A stretch of DNA of 64,000 nt from Streptomyces dengpaensis (GTDB taxonomy: Bacteria > Actinomycetota > Actinomycetes > Streptomycetales > Streptomycetaceae): positions 992,001 through 1,056,000 of the forward strand of contig NZ_CP026652.1 in assembly GCF_002946835.1 (NCBI RefSeq), written 5' to 3'. A program made the translations under genes and the position numbers. Shown here piece after piece: positions 35,754 through 44,739 of this stretch. Numbering within the stretch: position 1 is the stretch's first letter; every line of letters begins with the position of its first letter. Below the pieces are notes generated by a model that did not search any database, was not told the DNA's origin, and saw only the letters and a program-made list of their open reading frames with translations.

Positions 35754-37159
35754 GCTGCCTCCTCGAAGAGCTCGAAGAGATGATCGCTGGGCCGGCCCAG
35801 GGCGCCGAGCGCGGCTCCCGCCGCGCCGACGCCACTGCGGACCGCACTCTCCATGGTCGCGGGCCACCCGGTGGCGGTCCACGATCCGGCCAGGTACAGG
35901 CCGGGGGCATTGGTGCGAGCGCCGGGCCGCAGCCGCCCGACGCCCGGGGTGGGTGCGAACGTCGCCGTGCGCTCCCGGGTCACGAAGAAGTCCTTCACGT
36001 GCGCCCCGCGCGTGGCCGGCAGCAGTCGCTCCAGCTCCGGCAGATAGCGCTCGCGCAGGACGGAAACGGGATCGTTGATCTCTTCCTGCGCGGCCGACTG
36101 CGACAGCGCGAGGTACTGGCCCTCGGTGAGCCCGGACGCCCCGGTCCGGTCGAAGACCCACTGCACCGGGGAGCCGAGCGCCGCGAAGAACGGCCTGCTC
36201 AGCACCTTCCGGTCGTAGACGACATGGACGTTGAGGATCGGCGCGGTGCCGATCTCCAGGAGCCGTTCAGGGGCGTCGAGCGCCCCCTCGGGCAGCAGTT
36301 CGTGGGCCTCGCGCTGGGGTACGGCGAGGACGACCGAGTCGGCCTCGATGCTCTCGCCGGGAACCTGAACGCCCCAACGCCCGTTTTCGTCAAGGGAGAT
36401 GGAGGTGACGCGTGTACGGACCTCGGTACGGACGCCCGCGGAGTCGAGCGCCTTGCGGGCCAGGGTGTCGTGCAGTTCGCCCAGCGGGACGCGAGCCCAG
36501 CCGATGTCGGCCGCGCCCGGGTCGGACAGCAGACCGGTCTTGAACACCATCGCGGCGAGCCCGAGCGAGGCGTCGCCGGCCACCGCGTTGAGGGTGGCGA
36601 CCCCGACAAGGTCCCACAGTGCTTCGACGGCACGCTGCGACTGACCGTGCCGGGCGAGCCAGTTGCCGAAGTTCTGCGCGTCGAGTGCCGGATCGGCGAG
36701 GTCCAGGCTCTTGAGGGCCAGTGCGGCACGCCCGACCTTGGCGCGTTCGGCGAGCGAGAGGTGCGGGTAGGTGGCGAGGCTGCGCGCCAGATGCAGCGGA
36801 ACGGGCAGCGCGGCGCGGCTGAGCCGGCCCAGGCGCCGTCCTGGTGTGCCCTCGGCGTCGAGAACGGGCACGTCGAGACGATCCTGCAGAGGCGCGAGCG
36901 CGGCTCCGTCGATGCGGTCGAGGAACCAGCGGTAGGCGGTGCAGCAGCGCAGATACACATGCTGGCCGTTGTCGACGGTGAGGTCGCCGCGCTGGAAGGA
37001 GAACGCGAGACCGCCGAGCCGCGGGCGCCCTTCGAGCAGGGTGACCCGTACACCGGCGTCGGCGAGCGCGAGCGCGGCGGTGATCCCGGCGAGTCCTCCG
37101 CCGACCACTACCGCGGCTGCCCCGCCGGAGCTGCCCGCGGAACGCGTGACGTCGCTCAT
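35750..37159 (-). CDS. hpnE: Squalene-associated FAD-dependent desaturase/dehydroxylase
   Basis: The 469-aa FAD amine-oxidase-fold enzyme has AVVVGGGLAGITAALALADA for the dinucleotide, followed by GGLAFSFQRGDLTVDNGQHV. The C-terminal signature is GLYLAGSWTATGWPATMESA. HpnE reduces hydroxysqualene to squalene in the HpnCDE route. The ATG at 37159 follows GGGAGGG; the frame upstream is open but lacks a site. It overlaps the prenyl synthase by 4 bp. Confidence 0.92.
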   Translation of the reverse strand: MSDVTRSAGSSGGAAAVVVGGGLAGITAALALADAGVRVTLLEGRPRLGGLAFSFQRGDLTVDNGQHVYLRCCTAYRWFLDRIDGAALAPLQDRLDVPVLDAEGTPGRRLGRLSRAALPVPLHLARSLATYPHLSLAERAKVGRAALALKSLDLADPALDAQNFGNWLARHGQSQRAVEALWDLVGVATLNAVAGDASLGLAAMVFKTGLLSDPGAADIGWARVPLGELHDTLARKALDSAGVRTEVRTRVTSISLDENGRWGVQVPGESIEADSVVLAVPQREAHELLPEGALDAPERLLEIGTAPILNVHVVYDRKVLSRPFFAALGSPVQWVFDRTGASGLTEGQYLALSQSAAQEEINDPVSVLRERYLPELERLLPATRGAHVKDFFVTRERTATFAPTPGVGRLRPGARTNAPGLYLAGSWTATGWPATMESAVRSGVGAAGAALGALGRPSDHLFELFEEAA

Positions 37160-37295
37160 CGTGCACCCTCCCCCGCGGCCGCGCCGTGATGATCGAGCGG
37201 TGCGCGGCCGGCCGTTGCAGTCTGGGACGCCACCCGGCAGCGGAGGGTTGCCCGCCACTTTTCGCCGATGGAATCACCTTGGCCCATTTTGTCCA

Positions 37296-38246
37296 TCAGG
37301 CACGCCTCCTGACGGTACGGCGGGACACATGCCGGGCGTCGAGACCGGACAGGCCGCGCACGGCGACGTACGCCTTCTCGCGCCCGGGCAGCGAGACCCG
37401 GCCGCGCAGCACGGCCTCCGGCTCGCGCTCGATGCGGTCGAGGAGGCGGCGGTAGATGCCGGCCATGGCCGCGACGCAGGCGCCGCTGCGCCGGTCGAGC
37501 ATGGGCAGCAGGCGGTAGCCCTCGGCGAAAAGGGCGCGGGCCCGACGCACTTCGAAGTGCACGAGGCCCGCGAAGTCGGAGCCGGGCGGTGGTGTCGACC
37601 CGTCGAACCCGGCCGAGCAGCCGAACTTGGCGAGGTCGTCGGCGGGCAGATAGGTACGCCCGCCCGCGGCGTCCTCGCGTACGTCCCGCAGGATGTTGGT
37701 GAGTTGGAGCGCGAGCCCGAGCGTGTCGGCGTACTCCGGCGCGCGCTCGGCGCCGCGCGCCCCCGGTTCCGTGCCGAACACGCCGAGCGAGAGCCGCCCG
37801 ATCGCTCCGGCCACGCAGCGGCAGTAGACCTTCAGGTCGTCCCAGGTCTCGTAGGTCTCACCGCGTACGTCCATGAGGACGCCGTCGATGAGTTCGTCGA
37901 GGCCGCCGAGGGGTACCGGGAAGTACGCGGCGGCGTGACTGAGGGCGACGGCGACCGGGTCGGTGTCGTCCTCGTCGACGGAGCCGGCGCGGATGCGGGC
38001 GAGCAGGGCCCGGGTGTCCTCGAGGCGGGCCACCTTGACGTCCGGTGCGAGCGCGCCGTCGCCGATGTCGTCGACACGCCGCGAGAACGCGTAGAGCGCC
38101 GACATCGCGCGGCGCTTGGGCGTGGGCAGAAGTCTGATGCCGTACGCGAAATTGCGGGCCTGCTGACCGGTCACTGCCTCGCAGTAGCTGTAAGCGGCGA
38201 GTACCGGTGCGGACGTGTGCGGTAGAGACTCCACGGTCCGGATCAC
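37296..38246 (-). CDS. hpnD: Presqualene diphosphate synthase
   Basis: This 316-aa squalene/phytoene synthase-family enzyme condenses two farnesyl diphosphates. Asp-rich motif 1 is RRVDDIGD, and motif 2 lies in LQLTNILRDVREDAAGGRTY. YCRCVAGAIGRLSLGVFG is the conserved substrate-binding segment. It starts at GTG 38246, overlapping the hpnC stop by 4 bp. A 136-bp gap to hpnE, the largest in the operon apart from the one after shc, holds no gene. Confidence 0.92.
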   Translation of the reverse strand: MIRTVESLPHTSAPVLAAYSYCEAVTGQQARNFAYGIRLLPTPKRRAMSALYAFSRRVDDIGDGALAPDVKVARLEDTRALLARIRAGSVDEDDTDPVAVALSHAAAYFPVPLGGLDELIDGVLMDVRGETYETWDDLKVYCRCVAGAIGRLSLGVFGTEPGARGAERAPEYADTLGLALQLTNILRDVREDAAGGRTYLPADDLAKFGCSAGFDGSTPPPGSDFAGLVHFEVRRARALFAEGYRLLPMLDRRSGACVAAMAGIYRRLLDRIEREPEAVLRGRVSLPGREKAYVAVRGLSGLDARHVSRRTVRRRA

Positions 38247-39145
38247 CCCTTTCCTCGCAGAATCACTCCCACCTCGCGCAGCAACTGGAGCTTGCCGGGC
38301 TTGGGCGGGCCGGGAAGTACGTCGTATCCGTCGGCGGCAACCGCACGGATCGCCGCCCTTCCCCCCGCAACGAACCCCGCGAGCAGCAGCTTCAGCCTGC
38401 CGTGGACGCTACCCACGAGGGGGGTGCCTTCATTCAGGAGGTGCACGGCGCGTTCCGCCTCGTAGGCAATCAGTGCGCGCACCGATGCGTCTGCCGTGGC
38501 GGCGGCGAGATCCGCCTCCTGGACGTGAAAGCGCTTCATGTCCACGGCGGGCAGGTAGATCCGGTCGCGGCCGAGGTCCTCGGCGACGTCCTGGAGGTGC
38601 TCGACGATCTGCAGAGCCGTGCACACCGCGTCGGAGCGGCGGACGCGCTCGGGTGTGGAGGTGCCGGTGACGGAGAGAACCAGGCGGCCGACGGGGTTGG
38701 CGGACAGCTCGCAGTACGCGAGGAGGTCGTCGTAGGTCTCGTACCGCCTCACCAGCTGGTCCTGGCGATTGGCGGCGATGAGCCCGAGGAAGGGCTCTGG
38801 GGTGAGGCCCGCGCGGCGGACGGTGGGCTGGAGCCGGCGCAGCAGGGGGTGGCGCGGGGTCGAGTCGAACACGCGGTGAAGATCGGCTTCGAAGGCGTCG
38901 AGCAGGAGGAGGCGGTCCTCGGCCTCCTCGGGCGACACGCCGAGCAGGCAGGCGTCCGCGCCGCCGGGGGCGAGGTCGCCGTCACCGATGTCGTCGACGA
39001 GGCGGGCGAAGCCGTACACGGCCATCAGGTCGTCGCGCCAGGCCCTGGGCAGGAAGAAGGGCGCCACAGGGAAGTTCTCGGCCGCGGCTTTGTCGAGCGT
39101 GTCGCGCTCCGGATCGCCGGTACGCGCCGAACCGGCATCGGTCAC
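38243..39145 (-). CDS. hpnC: Hydroxysqualene synthase
   Basis: This 300-aa squalene/phytoene synthase-family paralogue converts presqualene diphosphate to hydroxysqualene. It has RLVDDIGDGDLAPGG for motif 1, YCELSANPVGRLVLSVTG, and LQIVEHLQDVAEDLGRDRIY for motif 2, which is altered from NxxRD to EHLQD as expected for HpnC. The GTG at 39145 has only a weak ribosome site but overlaps the stop of a 21-codon upstream ORF (GTGA), so it may depend on coupled translation. It is the first enzyme gene of the operon. Confidence 0.9.
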   Translation of the reverse strand: MTDAGSARTGDPERDTLDKAAAENFPVAPFFLPRAWRDDLMAVYGFARLVDDIGDGDLAPGGADACLLGVSPEEAEDRLLLLDAFEADLHRVFDSTPRHPLLRRLQPTVRRAGLTPEPFLGLIAANRQDQLVRRYETYDDLLAYCELSANPVGRLVLSVTGTSTPERVRRSDAVCTALQIVEHLQDVAEDLGRDRIYLPAVDMKRFHVQEADLAAATADASVRALIAYEAERAVHLLNEGTPLVGSVHGRLKLLLAGFVAGGRAAIRAVAADGYDVLPGPPKPGKLQLLREVGVILRGKG

Positions 39146-39207
39146 CGCTCGCCACCCGGCGCGGGGACGGCACACGCATCGCGGAGCTGGAGAGTTTGCG
39201 TAGCCAT
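39142..39207 (-). CDS. Putative 21-aa leader ORF upstream of hpnC
   Basis: An ATG at 39207 with GGGAG about 10 bp before it opens a 21-codon frame, MATQTLQLRDACAVPAPGGE then R, whose TGA overlaps the hpnC GTG (GTGA). The ribosome site here is better than that of hpnC. It contains no run of a single amino acid, so a classical attenuator is not evident. It could instead be the true N-terminus after a frameshift, or chance. Confidence 0.45.
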   Translation of the reverse strand: MATQTLQLRDACAVPAPGGER

Positions 39208-39458
39208 TGCCGTCACATCTCCCGTTCTACACTGCCGACCCAATAGTGCCCATTTCGGACACGCCGCCCGGAGGTCCGTGCAGCGCGCCGGTGCCGGGTG
39301 TCGCGCATTATCGCCCTACTTGCCGCGATTCGGCACGTGTACAGCTTACGTTGTACAACGCGGCGCACCCCGTGGGGGTGTCCTGCACATCACAACAACA
39401 CACCGATTGGCGTCAAGACTCCTAAGGCCAGCCGGAGTTGACGTTTCCTTTGCAGACG
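39208..39458. promoter_or_regulatory. Hopanoid operon promoter region
   Basis: There is no gene. It must carry the promoter for hpnC and the operon. A perfect 10-bp palindrome GTTGTACAAC (39350-39359) and a second TGTACA (39338-39343) lie 15 bp apart and could be a regulator site. On the minus strand GATAAT (39307-39312 area) is a plausible -10, without a good -35. Confidence 0.4.
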
Positions 39459-39492
39459 CAGGGCCCCGCCGAGGAGTTCCGGCGGGGCCCTG
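39459..39492 (-). terminator. Terminator after the ABC exporter operon
   Basis: CAGGGCCCCGCCG (39459-39471) pairs perfectly over 13 bp with CGGCGGGGCCCTG (39480-39492) around AGGAGTTC. It begins 11 bp beyond the stop of the ATP-binding gene at 39504. Confidence 0.8.
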
Positions 39493-39503
39493 GGCTACCT
39501 GGG

Positions 39504-40277
39504 CTATTTGCCCGTGAACTTCTCGTACTCCTTGAGGACCTCTTCGGTCGGGCCGTCCATGCGCAGCTCGCCGCGCTCCAGCCACAGGACGCGGTCGCAG
39601 GTGTCGCGGATCGACTTGTTGTTGTGACTGACCAGGAACACCGTGCCGGCCTCCTTGCGCAGCTCGCGGATGCGGGCCTCGGAGCGCTTCTGGAAGGAGC
39701 GGTCGCCGGTGGCGAGGGCCTCGTCGATCATCAGGACGTCGTGGTCCTTGGCGGCCGCGATGGAAAAGCGCAGGCGGGCCGCCATACCGGACGAGTAGGT
39801 GCGCATCGGCAGGGTGATGAAGTCGCCCTTCTCGTTGATGCCCGAGAAGTCGACGATGTGCTGGTAGCGCGCCTTGATCTGCTCGCGGGACATGCCCATC
39901 GCGAGCCCGCCCAATATGACGTTCCGCTCGCCCGTCAGGTCGTTCATCAGGGCCGCGTTCACGCCGAGCAGCGAGGGCTGGCCGTCGGTGTAGACCTTGC
40001 CCTTCTCGGCGGGGAGCAGACCCGCGATGGCCCGCAGGAGGGTGGACTTGCCGGAGCCGTTCGAGCCGATCAGACCGATGGCCTCGCCGCGGTAGGCGAC
40101 GAAGGAGACGCCCCGCACCGCGTGCACCTTGCGGACGCCGCGCTCCTCGCCGCGCTTGAGGATGCGGCTGAGGGCGGCGGTGGCACTGCCCTTGCCGGTC
40201 TTGGCGCCGTTGACGCGGTAGACGATGTGCAGCTCGTCCGCGATGACGGTGGGAATGTGGGACACGTTCTCAGCCAC
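39504..40277 (-). CDS. Polysaccharide/teichoic-acid-type ABC exporter, ATPase
   Basis: This 257-aa ATPase of the Wzt/TagH group has Walker A in GLIGSNGSGKSTLLRAI, signature YSSGMAARLRFSIAA and Walker B DVLMIDEALATGD, with the H-loop in FLVSHNNKSI. It lacks a C-terminal carbohydrate-binding extension. It overlaps the permease gene by 8 bp. Partners of this type export undecaprenyl- or lipid-linked glycans across the cytoplasmic membrane. The position at the end of the CDP-alcohol operon suggests it exports that operon's product. Confidence 0.88.
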   Translation of the reverse strand: MAENVSHIPTVIADELHIVYRVNGAKTGKGSATAALSRILKRGEERGVRKVHAVRGVSFVAYRGEAIGLIGSNGSGKSTLLRAIAGLLPAEKGKVYTDGQPSLLGVNAALMNDLTGERNVILGGLAMGMSREQIKARYQHIVDFSGINEKGDFITLPMRTYSSGMAARLRFSIAAAKDHDVLMIDEALATGDRSFQKRSEARIRELRKEAGTVFLVSHNNKSIRDTCDRVLWLERGELRMDGPTEEVLKEYEKFTGK

Positions 40278-41199
40278 GGCCGTACCTCTCTTCCGCCTTC
40301 CAGAAGTACACGAACCCGCCGATGGCGACGAGGACGGCCCAGCCGCCCGCGACCGCCCAGACGTGCGGAGGCAGGTTCTCGGAGCCGTAGCCGTCGATGA
40401 GGGCGAAGCGCATCAGGTCCATGTAGACCGCGGCCGGGTTCCACTGAAGGATGTCGGCGATCCACTCAGGCCTGTCCTGCAGCATGACCGGGATGGAGAA
40501 CATGACACCGGACGCGTACATCCACGTACGCAGGACGAACGGCATCAGCTGGGCCAGGTCCGGCGTCTTGGCGCCCATGCGCGCCACGATCAGCGCGAGG
40601 CCCGTGTTGAAGAGGAACTGCAGTGCGAGCACCGGGATGATCAGCAGCCAGGACAGGCCGGGGTAGCTGCCGAAGGCGACCGCCACGACGAACAGCACGA
40701 TCATCGAGAAGAGCAGCTGCTGGAGCTGCTGGAGCGCGAACGAGATGGGCAGCGAGGCGCGCGGGAAGTGCAGCGCGCGCACCAGGCCCAGGTTGCCGGA
40801 GATCGCCCGGACGCCGGCCATGATCGAGCTCTGCGTGAAGGTGAAGACGAAGACGCCCGTGACCAGGAACGGGATGTACACCTCCTGCGACATCCCGCGG
40901 TTGGCCTTCAGGATCAGGCCGAAGATCAGGTAGTACACGAACGCGTTCAGCAGCGGTGTGGCGACCTGCCACAGCTGGCCCAGCTTGGCCTGGCTGTACT
41001 GGGCGGTGAGCTTCGCCTGCGAGAAGGCGAGGATGAAATGCCGCCGTCCCCACAGCTGCCGGACGTATCCGCCGAGTCCGGGCCGGGCACCGCTGACCGC
41101 GAGCCCGTACTTGGCGGCCAGCTCGGCCGCGGAGAGCCCGTCGTCGGGCGACGGTCGGTCGCTCACCGCGACTCCGCCGTCATGCGTTGTCTCACTCAC
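40270..41199 (-). CDS. ABC-2 type exporter, permease
   Basis: The 309-aa ABC-2 membrane protein has a cytoplasmic N-terminus of about 60 residues, then six hydrophobic helices. QYSQAKLGQLWQVATPLLNA is the family's amphipathic entry, and LVTGVFVFTFTQSSIMAGVR and LLFSMIVLFVVAVAFG are typical core segments. It forms the exporter with the ATPase downstream (8-bp overlap). A 100-bp gap separates it from the glycosyltransferase gene upstream. Confidence 0.88.
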   Translation of the reverse strand: MSETTHDGGVAVSDRPSPDDGLSAAELAAKYGLAVSGARPGLGGYVRQLWGRRHFILAFSQAKLTAQYSQAKLGQLWQVATPLLNAFVYYLIFGLILKANRGMSQEVYIPFLVTGVFVFTFTQSSIMAGVRAISGNLGLVRALHFPRASLPISFALQQLQQLLFSMIVLFVVAVAFGSYPGLSWLLIIPVLALQFLFNTGLALIVARMGAKTPDLAQLMPFVLRTWMYASGVMFSIPVMLQDRPEWIADILQWNPAAVYMDLMRFALIDGYGSENLPPHVWAVAGGWAVLVAIGGFVYFWKAEERYGRG

Positions 41200-41299
41200 A
41201 AGTGGAAACTTTCGTCTTCAAGATGCGCACAGCCTGGTCGGGCGTAGGCATGAGCCAGAGACCGGGTTACGGCCACGAATGCTCTCAGAAACGAGCTTG

Positions 41300-42184
41300 T
41301 CAGATGACAGGAGGTCGGCCCAGTCGGGTCAGCCGCCACACCGTACGCCACTTCATGGGACGCCGGGGCCCGCACGGACTGGTCCATCCCTCCCTGAAAC
41401 CGCCGAACCACGCCCTGAGGGCGGGGCGCGAGGGGCGGCGCAGCAGCGTCAGGAGCAGCCAGACGCCGAGGTAGAGCGGAACGAGCGGCGCGGGAAGGTT
41501 TCGCCGAGCGAGCCAGACGCGGTTGCGGGCGACCATGCGGTGGTAGACCGCGTGCCGCGAGGGCGCGGTCGTCGGGTGGTACAGCACCATGTCGGACCGG
41601 TAGTCGATCATCCAGCCCGCGTCGAGGGCCCGCCATGCCAGGTCGGTTTCCTCGTGGGCGTAGAAGAATGCGTCCGGGAGCCCGCCGACCTCGGCCAGGA
41701 CCTTCGTACGGACCGCGTTGGCGCCGCCGAGGAAGGTGGTGACGCGCGAGTTGCGCATCGGGTCGGCGGCGCGCAGCCGCGGGACGTGGCGGCGCTGGGT
41801 CGCGCCGGTCTCGGGGTCGGCGATACGGAAGCTGATGATGCCGAGCTCGGGGTCGGCGGCGAAGGCCTCGCGGCACAGCTCGGCCGTGTCGTGGTGCGCG
41901 AGAAGGCCGTCGTCGTCCAGGAAGAGCAGGATGTCGACGTCGGTGCCGCCGGGGCCGAAGGCCTCGATGCCGATGTTGCGGCCGCCGGGGATGCCGAGGT
42001 TCTCGGGCAGTTCGACGGTACGGACGCCCGCGGGGACGTCGGGGACGGGCGAGCCGTTGCCGACCACGACCACCTCGATGCGGTCGCCGTCCTGCTTGGC
42101 GACGGAGTCCAGCAGGGCCCGGAGTTCGTCGGGGCGGTTGCCCATCGTGATGACGACCGCGCCGACCTTCATCGCGGCGCTCAC
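41300..42184 (-). CDS. Family 2 glycosyltransferase
   Basis: The 294-aa GT-A enzyme has VGAVVITMGNRPDELRALLD at the N-terminus, NLGIPGGRNIGIEAFG, the metal-binding LLFLDDDGLL and the acceptor-side AFFYAHEETDLAWRAL. The C-terminal region has a hydrophobic segment, LVPLYLGVWLLLTLL, which may anchor it to the membrane. It overlaps the CDP-alcohol phosphotransferase by 4 bp. The sugar donor cannot be told. Confidence 0.87.
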   Translation of the reverse strand: MSAAMKVGAVVITMGNRPDELRALLDSVAKQDGDRIEVVVVGNGSPVPDVPAGVRTVELPENLGIPGGRNIGIEAFGPGGTDVDILLFLDDDGLLAHHDTAELCREAFAADPELGIISFRIADPETGATQRRHVPRLRAADPMRNSRVTTFLGGANAVRTKVLAEVGGLPDAFFYAHEETDLAWRALDAGWMIDYRSDMVLYHPTTAPSRHAVYHRMVARNRVWLARRNLPAPLVPLYLGVWLLLTLLRRPSRPALRAWFGGFREGWTSPCGPRRPMKWRTVWRLTRLGRPPVI

Positions 42185-42960
42185 TTCAGCCTGCTCGAGG
42201 CGAGGATGGACACGAGGTGCAGCAGGGTCTGCAGGAGCGCGATGCCGGCCAGCACCGCGACGCCGAGCCGGGAGAAGAACAGGTCACCGCGCACGGTGTC
42301 CAGCACCGCCAGGACCAGGATCAGCAGCGACGCCTCGATCCCGAGCACCAGCCGGTGGACCTTCAGCGCCGCGGCGGCCTTGCGGGCGAGCGCTATGCCG
42401 GAGGAGCGCGGCTCGGACGCCGCCTCCTTGACCGGCGGCAGCCCGCTCTGGTGGCGGGCGACGCCGACGAGATCGGTCTCGGCCTTGATCAGGATCGCGC
42501 CGAGGGCGGCCAGGGTGCCGAGGAACGCCCAGAGCCAGTCGATCCGCCCGGGACCCCACAGATCGGCGGCGCGCAGGCCGAAGCCGACGAGCACCGCGGC
42601 GTCGGTCAGATAGGCACCGACCCGGTCCAGGTAGACCCCGCCGAGCGAGAACTGCTTCTTCCAGCGCGCGACCTCGCCGTCGACGCAGTCGAGCAGCAGG
42701 TACAGCTGGACCATCACCACGCCGAGCACGGCACCCGCGATCCCCGGCACCAGCAGGGCCGGGGCCGCGAGGACGCCGAAGACGGTCATCAGGTAGGTGA
42801 GCTGGTTGGGCGTGATCCTGGTGTTCACCAGGTAGCGGTCGCAGCGCAGCGAGATCTCTCGCATGTACAGGCGTCCCGCCCAGTGCTCACCGCTGCGCCG
42901 GTCCTTCACCCCTGCGGGGTGAACGACGGGGCGGAGTTCAGCTACCGATGGCCTTGGCAT
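42181..42960 (-). CDS. CDP-alcohol phosphotransferase
   Basis: This 259-aa integral membrane enzyme has the signature DCVDGEVARWKKQFSLGGVY plus LDRVGAYLTD, i.e. D-G-x2-A-R-x8-G-x3-D-x3-D. It opens with RITPNQLTYLMTVFGVLAAP and has six predicted helices. It transfers a phospho-alcohol from a CDP-activated donor to another alcohol. It overlaps both the dehydrogenase-like gene (23 bp) and the glycosyltransferase. The acceptor is unknown. Confidence 0.87.
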   Translation of the reverse strand: MPRPSVAELRPVVHPAGVKDRRSGEHWAGRLYMREISLRCDRYLVNTRITPNQLTYLMTVFGVLAAPALLVPGIAGAVLGVVMVQLYLLLDCVDGEVARWKKQFSLGGVYLDRVGAYLTDAAVLVGFGLRAADLWGPGRIDWLWAFLGTLAALGAILIKAETDLVGVARHQSGLPPVKEAASEPRSSGIALARKAAAALKVHRLVLGIEASLLILVLAVLDTVRGDLFFSRLGVAVLAGIALLQTLLHLVSILASSRLK

Positions 42961-43999
42961 AGTCGACGTAGATGTCCTTGATCTGGTGGGTGGTCAGGTC
43001 GAGATGTTCGAGGATCGTGTAGCGGCCGGGCCGGGTCTGCGGGGCGAACTCGACGACCTGCACGAACTCGTCGACGGTGAAGCCGATCTCCTCCGGCAGC
43101 ACCGGCAGCCCGTGCCGGTGCAGCACCTCCGCCATGTACGCCGACTCCTCGTGCGCCCCCCGCAGATACATCGCGAAGGCCGCCCCCATGCCGCACTGCT
43201 CGCCGTGGCTCGCCGCGCGCTTGGGGAAGAGGAGGTCGAAGGCGTGGTTGATCTCGTGGCAGGCACCGGAGGCGGGGCGTGAGTCGCCCGAGATCGACAT
43301 CGCGACGCCGGTGAGGACCAGCGCCTCGGCGAGGACCTGGAGGAAGTCGTTGTCCCCGACGCCGCCTGGGTGCCGCAGGACGGCCTCACCGGCCTGGCGG
43401 GCCATCGCGGCGGCGAGACCGTCGATCTTCTCGCCGTTGACGCGGTTCGAGAGTTCCCAGTCCGCGATGGCGGAGACGTTGGACACGGCGTCGCCGATGC
43501 CAGCGCGCACGAACCGTACGGGGGCCTCGCGGATCACATCGAGGTCGATGACGACCGCGATCGGGTTCGGCACACCGTACGAGCCGCGGCCGGCGTCGTT
43601 GTCGAGCGTCGCGACGGGCGAGCACAGGCCGTCGTGGGCGAGGTTCGTGGGCACGGCGACCAGCGGGAGGCCGACACGCGCCGCGGCGAACTTCGCACAG
43701 TCGATGATCTTGCCGCCGCCCAGGCCGACGACCGCGTCGTAGTGTCCGGCCTTCATGGCACCGGCCAGCCGGATCGCGTCGTCCAGGGTGCCGCCGCCGA
43801 CCTCGTACCAGGTGGCGCCCGGCAGGGCCGGGGCGATCCGCTCGCGCAGCTTCGCGCCGGAGCCGTTGCTCACCGCGACGGCGAGCTTGCCCGAGTGCGA
43901 GATCCGCTGGTCGGAGAGCACGCTCGCCAGATCGTCCAGGGCACCCGGACGGATGTCGACGACGACCGGCGAGGGGATGAGCCTCGTCAGTACTGGCAC
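42938..43999 (-). CDS. Glycerol-1-phosphate dehydrogenase-like protein (AraM/EgsA type)
   Basis: The 353-aa protein is of the iron-containing alcohol dehydrogenase/G1PDH superfamily. It shows GLGGGKIIDCAKFAA (NAD binding), VPTNLAHDGLCSPVATL, and the metal ligands in GACHEINHAFDLLF and AASHGEQCGMGAA. AraM/EgsA enzymes reduce dihydroxyacetone phosphate to sn-glycerol-1-phosphate. If so, the operon would use the archaeal-type stereoisomer, but other polyol phosphates are possible. It overlaps its neighbours by 13 and 23 bp. Confidence 0.8.
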   Translation of the reverse strand: MPVLTRLIPSPVVVDIRPGALDDLASVLSDQRISHSGKLAVAVSNGSGAKLRERIAPALPGATWYEVGGGTLDDAIRLAGAMKAGHYDAVVGLGGGKIIDCAKFAAARVGLPLVAVPTNLAHDGLCSPVATLDNDAGRGSYGVPNPIAVVIDLDVIREAPVRFVRAGIGDAVSNVSAIADWELSNRVNGEKIDGLAAAMARQAGEAVLRHPGGVGDNDFLQVLAEALVLTGVAMSISGDSRPASGACHEINHAFDLLFPKRAASHGEQCGMGAAFAMYLRGAHEESAYMAEVLHRHGLPVLPEEIGFTVDEFVQVVEFAPQTRPGRYTILEHLDLTTHQIKDIYVDYAKAIGS

Positions 44000-44739
44000 G
44001 CGATCTCACGTCCCTTGGCAAGGTCGTCGTGGTTGTCGATCTCGACCCACTTGACCTCGCCGATCGGCGCGACATCGATCTTGAAACCGCGGTTGACGAG
44101 CTCCTGGTAGCCGTGCTCGTAGAACTGCTGGGGGTCGGTCTCCCACACCGTCTTCAGCGCGTCGGCCAGCTCGGCGGCGGCCACGCCCTCGATGAGGGTG
44201 ACGCCGATGTACTCGCCCGTCGCCTCGGACGGCTCCATGAGCTTGGTGATCTTCTGGACGCCCTTGTCGGGGTCCACGACGACCTTCATCTCCTCGTCGG
44301 CGAGGTTCTTCACCGTGTCGAGGGCGAGGATGATTTTCTTGCCGTCACCGCGGGCGGCGAGCAGCGTCTTCTCGACGGAGACCGGGTGCACGGTGTCGCC
44401 GTTGGCGAGGATCACACCCTCCTTGAGGGCGTCACGCCCGCACCACAGGGAGTAGGCGTTGTTCCACTCCTCGGCCTTGTCGTTGTCGATGAGGGTGATC
44501 TTGAGGCCGTACTTCTCCTCAAGGGCCGCATGGCGCTCGTACACGGCTTCCTTGCGGTAGCCGACGATGATCCCGACCTCGGTCAGACCGATCTCGGCGA
44601 AGTTGCCGAGCGTCAGGTCAAGGACCGTGATGCTGTCCTCTATGCCCGCGGGCCCCACCGGCACGAGAGCCTTGGGGAGGCTGTCGGTGTAGGGACGCAG
44701 ACGCCGTCCGGCGCCGGCCGCCAGCACGAGGCCGATCAT
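43987..44739 (-). CDS. NTP transferase (polyol-phosphate cytidylyltransferase-like)
   Basis: This 250-aa nucleotidyltransferase has the signature LVLAAGAGRRLRPYTDSLPK and then ALVPVGP. ILANGDTVHPV holds the metal-binding Asp, and WVEIDNHDDLAKGREIA is the usual end of the choline/inositol-phosphate cytidylyltransferase group. It is expected to activate the phosphorylated polyol as a CDP derivative for the phosphotransferases. It overlaps the upstream fusion gene by 4 bp. Confidence 0.85.
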   Translation of the reverse strand: MIGLVLAAGAGRRLRPYTDSLPKALVPVGPAGIEDSITVLDLTLGNFAEIGLTEVGIIVGYRKEAVYERHAALEEKYGLKITLIDNDKAEEWNNAYSLWCGRDALKEGVILANGDTVHPVSVEKTLLAARGDGKKIILALDTVKNLADEEMKVVVDPDKGVQKITKLMEPSEATGEYIGVTLIEGVAAAELADALKTVWETDPQQFYEHGYQELVNRGFKIDVAPIGEVKWVEIDNHDDLAKGREIACQY

